This document shows positions 14,798 through 23,303 of a DNA stretch of 42,026 nt, in pieces. Source of the stretch: Christensenella hongkongensis (GTDB taxonomy: Bacteria; Bacillota; Clostridia; Christensenellales; Christensenellaceae); the NCBI RefSeq assembly GCF_000981035.1, contig NZ_LAYJ01000123.1:1-42026 (forward strand), read 5' to 3'. The translations under genes were made by a program, and so were the position numbers. Numbering within the stretch: position 1 is the first letter of the stretch; every line of letters starts with the position of its first letter. Under the pieces are notes generated by a model. It was not told where the DNA came from and searched no databases. It saw only the letters and a list, made by a program, of their open reading frames with translations.

Positions 14798-15685
14798 CTA
14801 ATTTTCCCTGTAGCCCAGCGTATGCAAAATGGACGTTTTATTGCGCCAGTCCGGCTTCACCTTTACCCATACCTGTAAAAAAACCTTGCCGCCAAACAGC
14901 ATCTGCATATCCTCGCGCGCCGCGGAAGCAATCTTTTTGAGCATCCGCCCACCCGCGCCAATAATGATTCCCTTGTGCGATTCCTTCTCGCAGTATATCA
15001 CCGCGTCAATATTCGTGAGATCCCTGTCTTCCTCGCGTTCGAGCTTCTCTACCTCAACGCCGATGCCGTGCGGTATTTCCTTGCCAAGGCTCTTAAGCGC
15101 CTTTTCGCGGATCAGCTCCGCTGCAATCACTTGCTCGGGCTGGTCGGAAATCATGTCCGCCGGATAATACATCGGGCCTTCTACAAGGTATTTTTTCAGG
15201 TGCTCGACCAACTCCTTCACGCCAAGAGTCTCCTTGGCCGAAATCCTGAATATCTCGCTGCCGTACTGCCGGAGCGTTTCTTCCACCTCTGCAATACGCT
15301 CCGCATCCGTCGCATCGATCTTATTGAGTGCGATCACAAGCGGAATGTCACGCTTTGAAAGGCGCTCCAATACCTCCTGGTCCCTTTCGCGCACGCCCAC
15401 CCGCGCATCCGCAATAAAGAGCACCGCATCCACATCTCGCGCCGTCTGCTCCGCCGTTTTTAGCATAAATTCCCCAAGCTTGTTTTTGGGCGTTTGCAGG
15501 CCCGGCGTATCCATAAAAATCATCTGGTAGTCGCTGCGTGTCAGCACTCCTGTGATACGGTTCCTGGTCGTCTGCGGTTTTTTGGATACGATGGCCACCT
15601 TCGTACCTACCAGCGTATTTAAAAGCGTTGATTTGCCCACGTTGGGGCTGCCCATCAGGGCAATAAAACCTGATTTAAAATTCAT
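14798..15685 (-). CDS. era: GTPase Era
   Basis: A 295-residue GTPase that binds 16S rRNA during assembly of the 30S subunit. The G domain has GSPNVGKS (12-19), the switch region KKPQTTRNRITGV, DTPG and NKID. The C-terminal KH RNA-binding domain has the segment GIIIGAGGRMLKKI. ATG 15685 is chosen because GGAGGG lies 9 bases upstream and the protein then begins MNFKSGFIALMG as in the family; the open frame extends 45 codons further, without a better ribosome site. It lies between the kinase/PAP2 fusion and recO. Confidence 0.96.
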   Translation of the reverse strand: MNFKSGFIALMGSPNVGKSTLLNTLVGTKVAIVSKKPQTTRNRITGVLTRSDYQMIFMDTPGLQTPKNKLGEFMLKTAEQTARDVDAVLFIADARVGVRERDQEVLERLSKRDIPLVIALNKIDATDAERIAEVEETLRQYGSEIFRISAKETLGVKELVEHLKKYLVEGPMYYPADMISDQPEQVIAAELIREKALKSLGKEIPHGIGVEVEKLEREEDRDLTNIDAVIYCEKESHKGIIIGAGGRMLKKIASAAREDMQMLFGGKVFLQVWVKVKPDWRNKTSILHTLGYREN

Positions 15686-15737
15686 TGTCTGTTTCCCTCC
15701 ATTGCGTTGATCCATTTCTTTTCCAATACCCCGATGC

Positions 15738-16487
15738 TCAGAAAACAAACATTTCACTGATTTCAAACATGAGTACTGTAATAACCACGCCCAAAAGCGC
15801 GCCAACCAATACCTCCGCAAAGGTATGTACCTTCGTTTCCATACGGCTCTCCGCTACGATCAGCGCAAGTACCGCAGCAAAGGTCGAGGTCACCGGATCT
15901 CCGGAAACAAAAGCGATTGCAGTAAAAAGCGCAAATGCAAAAGCCGTATGCCCGCTTGGCATACCGCCCTGCACATAGTTACCGCCTTTTTTCATAAACC
16001 TTGATTTCATGAAGATAACCGCAATGAAAACAAGCATCAGCGCCGCAAAGGTGATATACGCCGGAAGATTATTGATAAAGCTGACCGACGCGTAGGAAAG
16101 CGTATAGAGTTTTCGGAAAAACACCATATACCCTACGACGAGCGCGCTTGCGGCTGCCACCAGTACAGCCCCCGCCGCAACATCCTTTGCAAGGCGCGCC
16201 AGCTCGTTATATTCCCCGCGCGTCGCGAGGTCTACCGTCGCCTCGATCGCGGTATTGAAAAGCTCCGCAAAAAAAACGAAGGCAATCGACATCGCAAGTG
16301 CGATCATCTCAAAACGGGTTACCTGTGAAATAACCGCCGTAACCGTTACAACCACCGCCAACGCAACATGAATCTTCATATTGCGTTCCATTTTAAAGGA
16401 CTGCAAAAAACCGTTAATCGCATGGTTAAAACTGCTCATCAACGATTTCTTCGGCCTGAACTTTTTATTCTTTTCCTGATCAGCCAT
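15738..16487 (-). CDS. Fusion of DagK-type undecaprenol/diacylglycerol kinase and PAP2 phosphatase domain
   Basis: A 249-residue membrane protein with two lipid-phosphate domains. Residues 15-120 are a prokaryotic DagK-type kinase: AELFNTAIEATVDL with the catalytic glutamate near 75, then LARLAKDVAAGAVL. Residues 125-249 are PAP2-like: PSGH at 177-180 and SRMETKVH at 214-221. The usual aspartate after the last histidine is glutamate (TFAE), and the first PAP2 motif (KxxxxxxRP) is not clear. Making and removing the phosphate of undecaprenol would recycle the wall carrier lipid. ATG 16487 has AGGGAT 6-7 bases upstream and overlaps ybeY by 8 bases. Kinase family sure; phosphatase activity uncertain. 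Confidence 0.88.
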   Translation of the reverse strand: MADQEKNKKFRPKKSLMSSFNHAINGFLQSFKMERNMKIHVALAVVVTVTAVISQVTRFEMIALAMSIAFVFFAELFNTAIEATVDLATRGEYNELARLAKDVAAGAVLVAAASALVVGYMVFFRKLYTLSYASVSFINNLPAYITFAALMLVFIAVIFMKSRFMKKGGNYVQGGMPSGHTAFAFALFTAIAFVSGDPVTSTFAAVLALIVAESRMETKVHTFAEVLVGALLGVVITVLMFEISEMFVF

Positions 16488-16974
16488 CCATATCCCTGCC
16501 AATGCTTACAGAATCGAGAAGCTCCCTTTGTTTTCCTGTCATTTGCCGCTCGTCCTGCTCTGTCATATGATCGTACCCCAATAAATGAAGCGTTCCATGC
16601 AGCGCGAGAAACGCAGTCTCGCGCACCAGCCCGTGCCCGTACTCCTCCGCCTGCCGCACAGCGCGCTCGAGCGATACCGCGATATCGCCAAGGAAAAGCC
16701 TGCCGTCGATATACTCCGCGTCTATCTCATCCAGGCTGTCCTCAAGCAATTCCCCAAGCTCATAAGCCGGAAAAGACAGCACATCCGTCGCGCTGTCTAT
16801 CCCCCTGAACTCCCTGTTGAGCGCACATATCCCCTCATCGTCCGTAAAAAGAAGGTTTACGCACGCAGCGACGCCCGCATCACGCTCCGCAGCGCCCAGC
16901 GCCGCCTTGACCGCTTCCTTCATCTGCTGTGTCAATTCTATTTTATCCTGTTCGTCAAAGAACGTTATCTCCAT
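16480..16974 (-). CDS. ybeY: Endoribonuclease YbeY (rRNA maturation)
   Basis: A 164-residue metalloprotein of the UPF0054 family, involved in 16S rRNA 3'-end processing and ribosome quality control. The zinc motif HGTLHLLGYDH (HxxxHxxxxxH) lies near residues 130-140, preceded by TDVLSFP and LGDIAVS. ATG 16974 is chosen, with CGGAG 6-7 bases upstream; the start lies 20 bases inside pgpH. The gene order phoH-pgpH-ybeY-dgkA-era is widely conserved in Bacillota, which supports the call. Confidence 0.95.
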   Translation of the reverse strand: MEITFFDEQDKIELTQQMKEAVKAALGAAERDAGVAACVNLLFTDDEGICALNREFRGIDSATDVLSFPAYELGELLEDSLDEIDAEYIDGRLFLGDIAVSLERAVRQAEEYGHGLVRETAFLALHGTLHLLGYDHMTEQDERQMTGKQRELLDSVSIGRDMDG

Positions 16975-19216
16975 CGTCTGCTCCGTGTATTTTGATATCC
17001 GGGTACTTGATCCTCTGGTGGTATACCCCGTCAAAAATATTGATAAACGCTTCCGCAATCAACTTAAGATCACGCCTGTTAAGCGGTGCGTGATCAAGCT
17101 GCCCTTCGTCGTAGCGAGCTTTAATCAGCTTGTGCACCATTTCAGAAATTTCCTCGCGCGAGGGATTGTCAAGACTGCGCACCGCTGCTTCCACAATATC
17201 CGCAAGCATTACGATCGCCTGTTCCTTGGTTTCCGGCGGGTTCCCCTCATAAGTGAAATCCGCAACGTCCACATCCGGATTTTCCTTCTGCGCCTCATAA
17301 TAGAAATACCCGACCGTACCGCTCCCATGATGGTTGCGTACGATATCGATGATTTCTTTCGGCATACCCTGCTTGTGCATCATTTCCACGCCCGCAGGAA
17401 CGTGCCTGCGAATGATCGCCGCACTCTGCTTTGGCGTGAGCGCATCATGCGGATTGATATTATTCCGCTGGTTTTCCTTGAAATATAAAGGGTTTTCCAC
17501 CTTGCCTACGTCGTGGAAATAAGCGCCCACCCGCGCCAAAAGCGAAAATCCCCCCACAGCATTACATCCCGCTTCCGCAAGGTTTGCCACCAGGATGCAG
17601 TGATGGTAGGTTCCGGGCGCCTCAAGCATCAAACGCTTTGTCAGCGGATGCGTCGGATCGGAAAGCTCCAGAAGCTTTGTCGGAGTGGTAAGCTTAAACG
17701 CGTTTTCCATAATCGGCAATACGCCGATGCTTACAATACCGCACATCACACCGCTTGCGGTAATCATCAGCATACTGTACAGCGTCTGCTCGAGGCCCGC
17801 AGGCTGGTCCTGCATAAGCGGCACCTGCAATAGCCATACGATTAGCGAAATCACCACGCCGGGGATCGCCGCCGTCAGCCCCGCCAGCACAAGCCGCGAA
17901 CGGTAACGCATGTCCTTGAGACTGTAAACCGCAAAAAAGCTGCCCGTAAGCATAATCAAAAGCAGCATCAGGGAAACCGGGCCAAACAAATCCTGCCCAC
18001 CCGTGGTCACGCTCATCAGAAGCAACGACAAAAATACGCTGTATACGATTGCATTCTTGGGCGACAGCAAAATCGCTCCCAGAATGACGAATAAAAAGGC
18101 CGGCATAAAATGAAGCGCCAGAAGCTGCGCAAGAGACGTCGCCCCGTAGGCCACAGCCGTCAGTATCGCAAGGATCGCTATCTTTTTGACATTCATCAAA
18201 AGCTTACGGTTGAATACCGCAAGGAATACCGCATACAACACAAATATCAGTATGATATACGCCACAACCGCGATATACGGCTTTATGGAGGTCGACTCAG
18301 ACGCCAAAAGCCCCAGGCTTTTCAATACTTCATAGTTGTCTTCTTTTACAATCTCGCCCTTAACGACGATATTCTGTCCCTTTTTATATTCAATGGGCGT
18401 TACCATCGCCGCAACCCTGTCGCGCTCGGCCTGCGTCGCCTCTTCATCAAACACCTTGTTTGGATAAAGGTCGTTCGAAATAACCGCCGCCGTTAGCTCC
18501 TCCACCGCTTTGCTCATATCTGTCTGGTCTGAAACGGCCTTTGCAACGCTACTTTTGACCTCGTCGATATCGTCGTTTGAAACGCCCTCGTAAAGCACGT
18601 TCTGAACCTGCTTTAAAATCGAATCCCGCAGCTCTGTCAGCTGGTTTGAGGTAAGGCTGATCACATCGTACGTCTGTGCCGGCGTAATATAATCGGGCAG
18701 CATATCCTGCAATGTCTTAACATTCTCATCCGTAAGAAGCTTATCCCACGCGGTTGAAGCAGGATTGAAGGGCTGCAGCGCGTATTGCGTCGGCACGGGA
18801 GCCGGCTCAAGAAGGCTTGCATTTCCCTGCTCTACCGAAGCGATCTGGTCTGCAACCTCTTTTTGCTTTGCCTGCTGGTCTGCATTATACATCTCTTCCG
18901 CAGCGGCGCGCGCTTTTTCAAACCCTGCAAAATCCTCGTTGATCTTCTTGATGATCTGCTGCGTAATATTCGCATCCTGCTTGTAAACCGGCCCTATTTT
19001 CGCCTGTTCCTCATCGATAATACGCTGTGTCGCAGCTTTATCCACAACGTCGGTAGGCGCTGTAATCGTCTGGTTCGATATCTCCCCTACGCTGATATCA
19101 AAGGTTTCCGGCATAACGGAAAAAAGCGCAATCAGTATGCAGATTGCAAGCGATCCGATTGCCATCAGCAGATTCAGCGCCGCCTTTTTGCGGAAAACAT
19201 CCTTGAACGCCCTCAT
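16955..19216 (-). CDS. pgpH: 7TM-HD phosphodiesterase PgpH/YqfF family
   Basis: A 753-residue membrane protein. One N-terminal transmembrane helix is followed by a large extracellular 7TMR-HDED domain (about residues 45-310), then seven transmembrane helices (about 320-500) and a cytosolic HD domain. GAYFHDVGKV carries the HD metal pair, and RRHVPAGVEMM and RNHHGSG add further ligands. Characterised members cleave the second messenger c-di-AMP to pApA, linking it to wall and potassium balance. ATG 19216 has GAGGT 7-8 bases upstream. It overlaps ybeY and follows phoH after 163 bases. Confidence 0.93.
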   Translation of the reverse strand: MRAFKDVFRKKAALNLLMAIGSLAICILIALFSVMPETFDISVGEISNQTITAPTDVVDKAATQRIIDEEQAKIGPVYKQDANITQQIIKKINEDFAGFEKARAAAEEMYNADQQAKQKEVADQIASVEQGNASLLEPAPVPTQYALQPFNPASTAWDKLLTDENVKTLQDMLPDYITPAQTYDVISLTSNQLTELRDSILKQVQNVLYEGVSNDDIDEVKSSVAKAVSDQTDMSKAVEELTAAVISNDLYPNKVFDEEATQAERDRVAAMVTPIEYKKGQNIVVKGEIVKEDNYEVLKSLGLLASESTSIKPYIAVVAYIILIFVLYAVFLAVFNRKLLMNVKKIAILAILTAVAYGATSLAQLLALHFMPAFLFVILGAILLSPKNAIVYSVFLSLLLMSVTTGGQDLFGPVSLMLLLIMLTGSFFAVYSLKDMRYRSRLVLAGLTAAIPGVVISLIVWLLQVPLMQDQPAGLEQTLYSMLMITASGVMCGIVSIGVLPIMENAFKLTTPTKLLELSDPTHPLTKRLMLEAPGTYHHCILVANLAEAGCNAVGGFSLLARVGAYFHDVGKVENPLYFKENQRNNINPHDALTPKQSAAIIRRHVPAGVEMMHKQGMPKEIIDIVRNHHGSGTVGYFYYEAQKENPDVDVADFTYEGNPPETKEQAIVMLADIVEAAVRSLDNPSREEISEMVHKLIKARYDEGQLDHAPLNRRDLKLIAEAFINIFDGVYHQRIKYPDIKIHGADDGDNVL

Positions 19217-19379
19217 ACAGGTTACCTCAACATTGATCAAACGTTACTTGCATTATACACTAAAATACACCCCGCGGCTATGTGTTTTTTTATCCTTACG
19301 CGAGCCATACGCTTCCATTCACGAAAAAAAATTGCCCGCACGGGAGCCATTAAGCGGCAACCTGCGGACGTTATCAATT

Positions 19380-20393
19380 CTATCTCTTTGCCGGAGTGCG
19401 GCCTTGCTGTGAAGGCGGCTTTTTTTCGTGCACTTTTTCATATTTATCGAATGCTTTTACAATCGCTTTCACAAGACGGTGACGCACCACGTCCTTTTGC
19501 GTGAGGTAAATCACCTCGATGCCGTCGATTCCGGACAGGATATCTGCGGTTTTCTTGAGCCCGGACTGCCGGTTACTCGGCAGATCGATCTGCGTCACGT
19601 CCCCTGTCACGACCACCTTGGAGCCCTCGCCAAACCGCGTAAGAAACATCTTCATCTGCTCTATGCTCGTATTTTGCCCTTCATCCAGGATAATAAACGC
19701 ATCGTTTAACGTCCTGCCGCGCATGTAGGCAAGCGGCGCGACCTCGATTACGCCCTTCTCCGAAAGGCGGGCGTATGCCTCCGCACCCATGAAATCATAA
19801 AGCGCGTCGTAAAGCGGGCGCAGATATGGATCAACCTTGTTTTGCAGGTCTCCGGGCAAAAAGCCAAGGTTTTCCCCCGCTTCCACCGCCGGACGCGTTA
19901 AAATGATGCGCGACACCTGTTTATTTTTGAGCGCCACGACCGCCATCGCCATTGCAAGATAGGTTTTTCCCGTCCCCGCCGGGCCGATACAGATCGTAAC
20001 CGTGTTATCCTTGATTGCCTGGATATATTCCTTCTGCCCATAGGACTTGCACTTAATCTGCTTGCCCTTGGCTGTAATCGCAACGATGTCGGACATCATT
20101 TCCGTCACCATATGCTGGTGCCCGTCGCGAACAAGGTCCAGCGCATAATTCACCGAATCCGGATTAATCGTTTCGTTCTTCCCATACATCTTTTTCAGGA
20201 CCTCGATTACGTCAGCCGCTGTCTTTACCTTTGCCGTTTCCCCTGTAACGCTGATCCCTTCTTCCGTAGCACGGATCGTCGTGCCCGTTTCCGCGGAAAT
20301 AATATTAATGTTTTCGTCAAAGCTGCCAAACACCCCGGCCATCTGCTCCATACTGTCAAACGAAACATCGATTTGTAACTGTGTTACTGTCAA
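19380..20393 (-). CDS. phoH: PhoH-like ATPase (YbeZ family)
   Basis: About 337 residues. An N-terminal KH-like region is followed by a P-loop ATPase: GPAGTGKTYLAMA (Walker A), LTRPAVEAGENLGFLPGD, IILDEGQNTS (Walker B) and TGDVTQIDLP. It works with YbeY in ribosome-linked RNA metabolism. The start is uncertain. GTG at 20414 would lie before the sequence AGGAGGAA, which looks like the ribosome site; a TTG at 20393, 11 bases after AGGAGG, gives an N-terminus LTVTQLQID and is preferred. The C-terminus is lysine rich. It is the first gene of the phoH-recO group. Confidence 0.92.
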   Translation of the reverse strand: MTVTQLQIDVSFDSMEQMAGVFGSFDENINIISAETGTTIRATEEGISVTGETAKVKTAADVIEVLKKMYGKNETINPDSVNYALDLVRDGHQHMVTEMMSDIVAITAKGKQIKCKSYGQKEYIQAIKDNTVTICIGPAGTGKTYLAMAMAVVALKNKQVSRIILTRPAVEAGENLGFLPGDLQNKVDPYLRPLYDALYDFMGAEAYARLSEKGVIEVAPLAYMRGRTLNDAFIILDEGQNTSIEQMKMFLTRFGEGSKVVVTGDVTQIDLPSNRQSGLKKTADILSGIDGIEVIYLTQKDVVRHRLVKAIVKAFDKYEKVHEKKPPSQQGRTPAKR

Positions 20394-20429
20394 AGTATAT
20401 ACTTCCTCCTGCACCTTTTCGTGAATTTG

Positions 20430-21407
20430 CTATTGCAGCAGCTCCTTCGCCGCCTCGTAAACAGCTTCCGTTTGTGGAACGGCGGCCTGCTCGATCGTCT
20501 TTGTAAATGACACCGGCATGGCTTTCCCGCCGAGCCGCTTCACCGGCTTTTTGAGTGAAAGGCATGCGTCGCTTTCACAGATCACGGAAAGCACCTCCGC
20601 GCCCACGCCGCATTCTGCCGTAGCTTCGTGCGTGATAAGCACGCGCCCCGTCTTTTTTGCATTGTCGATAATCGCCTGCGTATCAAGCGGGCTCAGGGTT
20701 CGCAAGTCCAGCACCTGTGCGTTCACCCCGTCCTTTTCCAGCATTTCCGCAGCTTCAAGAGCCTTTTGCAGCATATGTGAATAGCTGATAATCGTCAGAT
20801 CGTTTCCTTCGCGTTTTACGTCTGCTTTTCCAATCGGAATGGTATATTCTTCCTCCGGCACCTCTCCCATTGTATGATACCCCAGTTTGTGCTCGAAAAA
20901 CAAGACCGGTGTGTTGCTTCTGATTGCGGACTTTAAAAGCCCCTTTGCGTCGCAGGGGGTTCCCGGAGCAACCACTTGCAGCCCGGGGACATGGCAAAAC
21001 CACGCCTCAATGCTCTGCGAATGCTGCGCCGCAGCGCCCGTTCCGGCGCCCGCCGGCATCCGGAATACAATCGGCACGGTTACCTGCCCGCCCAGCATAT
21101 AACGCATTTTTGCGGCCTGGTTGACAATCGGATCCATTGCCTGCATGATAAAATCAGAAAAAATATACTCCACTACAGGCCGGTAGCCCATCATTGCCGC
21201 GCCTACCGCTATTCCCGTGTAACCTTCCTCCGAGATAGGCGTATCCATCACGCGCGACTCGCCGAATTCTTCGATCAATCCGCTCGTCACACCAAAGCCT
21301 CCGCCATAAAGGCCGATGTCCTCTCCGATCAAAAACACCTTTTCATCCCTGCGCAGCTCTTCGCGCAGCGCGTCTGCGATGGCCTGCTTTACTGTAATCA
21401 CTGCCAT
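20430..21407 (-). CDS. Pyruvate/acetoin dehydrogenase-type E1 beta subunit
   Basis: A 325-residue transketolase-like protein, the usual length of E1 beta. Typical segments are FLIGEDIGLYGGGFGVT, MDTPISEEGYTGIAVGAAM, PVVEYIFSDFIMQAMD and AQHSQSIEAWFCHVPGL. It forms the alpha2beta2 thiamine-diphosphate enzyme with the E1 alpha encoded 13 bases upstream and decarboxylates a 2-oxo acid or cleaves acetoin. GAGGTGG lies about 8 bases before ATG 21407. No lipoyl E2 or dihydrolipoyl dehydrogenase gene follows; the next gene is phoH, so the partner subunits must be supplied from elsewhere, perhaps by the operon at the left edge. Confidence 0.92.
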   Translation of the reverse strand: MAVITVKQAIADALREELRRDEKVFLIGEDIGLYGGGFGVTSGLIEEFGESRVMDTPISEEGYTGIAVGAAMMGYRPVVEYIFSDFIMQAMDPIVNQAAKMRYMLGGQVTVPIVFRMPAGAGTGAAAQHSQSIEAWFCHVPGLQVVAPGTPCDAKGLLKSAIRSNTPVLFFEHKLGYHTMGEVPEEEYTIPIGKADVKREGNDLTIISYSHMLQKALEAAEMLEKDGVNAQVLDLRTLSPLDTQAIIDNAKKTGRVLITHEATAECGVGAEVLSVICESDACLSLKKPVKRLGGKAMPVSFTKTIEQAAVPQTEAVYEAAKELLQ

Positions 21408-21420
21408 TTTTTATTCCACC

Positions 21421-22380
21421 TCAATCAGCGTACACGAGCTTTTCCGCTTCACAAAGCGAATACTCTTCCGACTGTTCCGCAAACGCAACAGCCTCTTCCA
21501 CCTCGTGCACAGCCTGCTGTCGAATCGCGTCAAGCTCACTCGCGCTGAATCCATTTTCACATAAATATCCGTAAAACCGTTTGATTGGGCACCGTTCTTT
21601 CCATTCGTTCTCTTCCTCGCGCGTCCGGTATACGCGCTTGTCGCTCTTTGAGTGCCCCAGCCAGCGGTATGTAACCACCTCAATCAGTGTCGGCCCGCCG
21701 CCGCTGCGCGCCCTCCGGGCAGCTTCGTCCGCTGCCGCGGCGACCTCAAGCACGTCGTTCCCGTCAACCGTCGCTGCCGGAATCCCATACGCCACAGCGC
21801 GTTTTGCAATCTGCGGCACCGCCGTGCTCTTTTCCACCGGCGTAGACATCCCGTAAAAATTATTTTCGCATACAAAAATAACAGGCAGCTTCATAAGCGA
21901 CGCCATATTAAGCGTCTCATGGAAGACTCCCTCATTCGTTGCGCCGTCGCCAAAAAAGCTGACCGCGATATTTGATTTTTGATCCTTTTGAAAGGCAAGC
22001 GCAACGCCTGCCGCAAGCGGGATCGATCCCGCTACAACACCGTTTGTGCCATAATTTCCTTTTTTGATGTCCGCCATGTGCATCGAGCCGCCAAGCCCTT
22101 TGCAGCAGCCGGTTTCCCTGCCGAGCATTTCCGCCATCATCGCTTTTGCGTCCATGCCCTTTGCAATGCACAAATTGTGTCCCCTGTGGCTGCCAAAGAC
22201 AATATCCTCCGGGCGAAGGACGCTTACTACGCCCATTGCGCTGCCTTCCTGCCCCACACCAAGATGCGTTGTACCGTGCATCCTGCCGTCGCGAAACATC
22301 CGCGCAACACACCACTCAAACTCACGGGCCAGACACATCCTTGTGTAAATCTCCCGCAGTTTTTCTTCCGACAATACCAT
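21421..22380 (-). CDS. Pyruvate/acetoin dehydrogenase-type E1 alpha subunit
   Basis: A 319-residue thiamine-diphosphate subunit of usual length. The thiamine motif is GDGATNEGVFHETLNMAS followed by ENNFYGMST. GSHRGHNLCIAKG and GCCKGLGGSMHMAD correspond to the same region of the partial paralogue at 1-335, but the two differ at many places and so are not a recent duplication. RWLGHSKSDKRVYRT near residue 250 is the phosphorylation-loop region of the family. AGAGGT lies 6 bases before ATG 22380. It is the first gene of a two-gene unit with E1 beta. Confidence 0.93.
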   Translation of the reverse strand: MVLSEEKLREIYTRMCLAREFEWCVARMFRDGRMHGTTHLGVGQEGSAMGVVSVLRPEDIVFGSHRGHNLCIAKGMDAKAMMAEMLGRETGCCKGLGGSMHMADIKKGNYGTNGVVAGSIPLAAGVALAFQKDQKSNIAVSFFGDGATNEGVFHETLNMASLMKLPVIFVCENNFYGMSTPVEKSTAVPQIAKRAVAYGIPAATVDGNDVLEVAAAADEAARRARSGGGPTLIEVVTYRWLGHSKSDKRVYRTREEENEWKERCPIKRFYGYLCENGFSASELDAIRQQAVHEVEEAVAFAEQSEEYSLCEAEKLVYAD

Positions 22381-22401
22381 TTAATACCTCTATTGTGATA
22401 T

Positions 22402-22429
22402 TTTATACAAAATACCTGATAAAAAACAA
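22402..22429 (-). promoter_or_regulatory. Possible promoter of the E1 alpha/beta pair
   Basis: On the minus strand TTGTTT (22424-22429) and TATAAA (22402-22407) are 16 bp apart. The -35 overlaps the end of the rpsU terminator. The match is modest. Confidence 0.35.
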
Positions 22430-22459
22430 GGTTTTGTCACTTAACGCGCCAAAACCTTG
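22421..22459 (-). terminator. Terminator of rpsU
   Basis: A perfect 10-bp stem, CAAGGTTTTG (22427-22436) with CAAAACCTTG (22450-22459), is followed on the minus strand by TTTTTT. It lies 65 bases after the rpsU stop. Confidence 0.88.
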
Positions 22460-22523
22460 ATCATGCTTCGTATCAAACGAACAAGCTCTCAAAAAGAGCC
22501 TTCCCATGAAGTCACCAAAAAAA

Positions 22524-22697
22524 TCAATGCTTTCTCTTTCTGGCAGCTTCCGCTTTTTTCTTTCTCTTCACGCTGGGTTTTTCATAATGCTCACGTTTCC
22601 GAATTTCAGCCAAAACCCCTGCTCGCGCACATTTACGCTTAAATCTGCGAAGAGCACTTTCCAGCGTCTCATTTTCGCCTACGCGTATTTCAGACAT
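22524..22697 (-). CDS. rpsU: Small ribosomal subunit protein bS21
   Basis: A 57-residue basic protein starting [20 protein letters not shown] and ending [11 protein letters not shown], the full S21 sequence. bS21 joins the 30S subunit near the anti-Shine-Dalgarno end of 16S rRNA and aids initiation. A very strong ribosome site (GGAGGGGAG) lies just before ATG 22697. A single-gene unit is framed by a perfect consensus promoter and a strong terminator. The leader holds an 8-bp hairpin. Confidence 0.96.
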   Translation of the reverse strand: MSEIRVGENETLESALRRFKRKCARAGVLAEIRKREHYEKPSVKRKKKAEAARKRKH

Positions 22698-22721
22698 TGA
22701 TCTCCCCTCCTCCCGTACTCT

Positions 22722-22740
22722 GTTTTTACAACGTAAAAAC
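22722..22740 (-). promoter_or_regulatory. Hairpin in the rpsU leader
   Basis: GTTTTTAC (22722-22729) and GTAAAAAC (22733-22740) form an 8-bp stem with a 3-base loop, between the expected transcription start (about 22757) and the ribosome site. It has no T run and could be a stability or autoregulatory element. Confidence 0.55.
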
Positions 22741-22763
22741 TGGGAGCTATTTCATACCACTGT

Positions 22764-22792
22764 ATTATAGTAAAATCCTTGCGCTCTGTCAA
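22764..22792 (-). promoter_or_regulatory. rpsU promoter, perfect sigma-A consensus
   Basis: On the minus strand TTGACA (22787-22792) and TATAAT (22764-22769) are both perfect and 17 bp apart. Confidence 0.92.
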
Positions 22793-22885
22793 TATCTATT
22801 TCAACTTGCGAGGCGCAAAATGTTTCAGCTACAGGCATTTTATGCCGCTATACCGTCGCTGCATGCCCTTTTCCTGAGATTGCGC

Positions 22886-23230
22886 TCAGCCCGGCGGCCA
22901 TCCAAATTCGCGCCCGCCAAGAAGGTGCAGATGCAGGTGGTGAACCGTCTGTCCGCCGTTTGCGCCCGTGTTGAACACCAGGCGGAAACCGTCCTGTGCA
23001 AAGCCTTTTTCCGCCGCTAACTTTTGCGCGGCTTTGATCATTGCCTCAATATAGCAAAAATCTCCTTCTCCCACTTCCAAAATACTCTTGATATGCTTTT
23101 TGGGAATGATCAGGATATGCTCGGGCGCTTTCGGATCGATATCGTAAAAAGCATAAACCATATCGTCCTCATATACCTTATTACCCGGAATCTCTCCCGC
23201 GATGATTTTGCAAAACAAACAATCTTCCAT
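22886..23230 (-). CDS. hinT: HIT-family nucleotide hydrolase (HinT type)
   Basis: A 114-residue protein starting MEDCLFCKIIAGEIPG, as in HinT. The histidine triad reads VHHLHLHLLGG near residues 95-105. Members hydrolyse adenosine 5'-phosphoramidates and aminoacyl adenylates. ATG 23230 follows AGGAG at about 8 bases, and a GC-rich 6-bp hairpin (23247-23263) stands just before that site. It is preceded by a 419-base gap full of inverted repeats and may be read through from mtaB or from a promoter in the gap. Confidence 0.94.
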   Translation of the reverse strand: MEDCLFCKIIAGEIPGNKVYEDDMVYAFYDIDPKAPEHILIIPKKHIKSILEVGEGDFCYIEAMIKAAQKLAAEKGFAQDGFRLVFNTGANGGQTVHHLHLHLLGGREFGWPPG

Positions 23231-23246
23231 TGCAAACTCCTGTTCC

Positions 23247-23263
23247 GGCGCGATTCGCGCGCC
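23247..23263. repeat. GC-rich hairpin just upstream of the hinT ribosome site
   Basis: GGCGCG (23247-23252) and CGCGCC (23258-23263) form a perfect stem with a 5-base loop. On the plus strand a T-rich stretch follows, so it could also end a plus-strand transcript. Confidence 0.5.
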
Positions 23264-23303
23264 TGATTATTTTTATTGTATGGGCATTGTACACTGACGT
23301 GGA

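Noticed and set aside
22070-22190. Recent duplication between the two E1 alpha genes (1-100 and 22070-22190).
   Set aside because: The likeness is confined to conserved E1 alpha motifs, and many codons and residues differ, so they are old paralogues.
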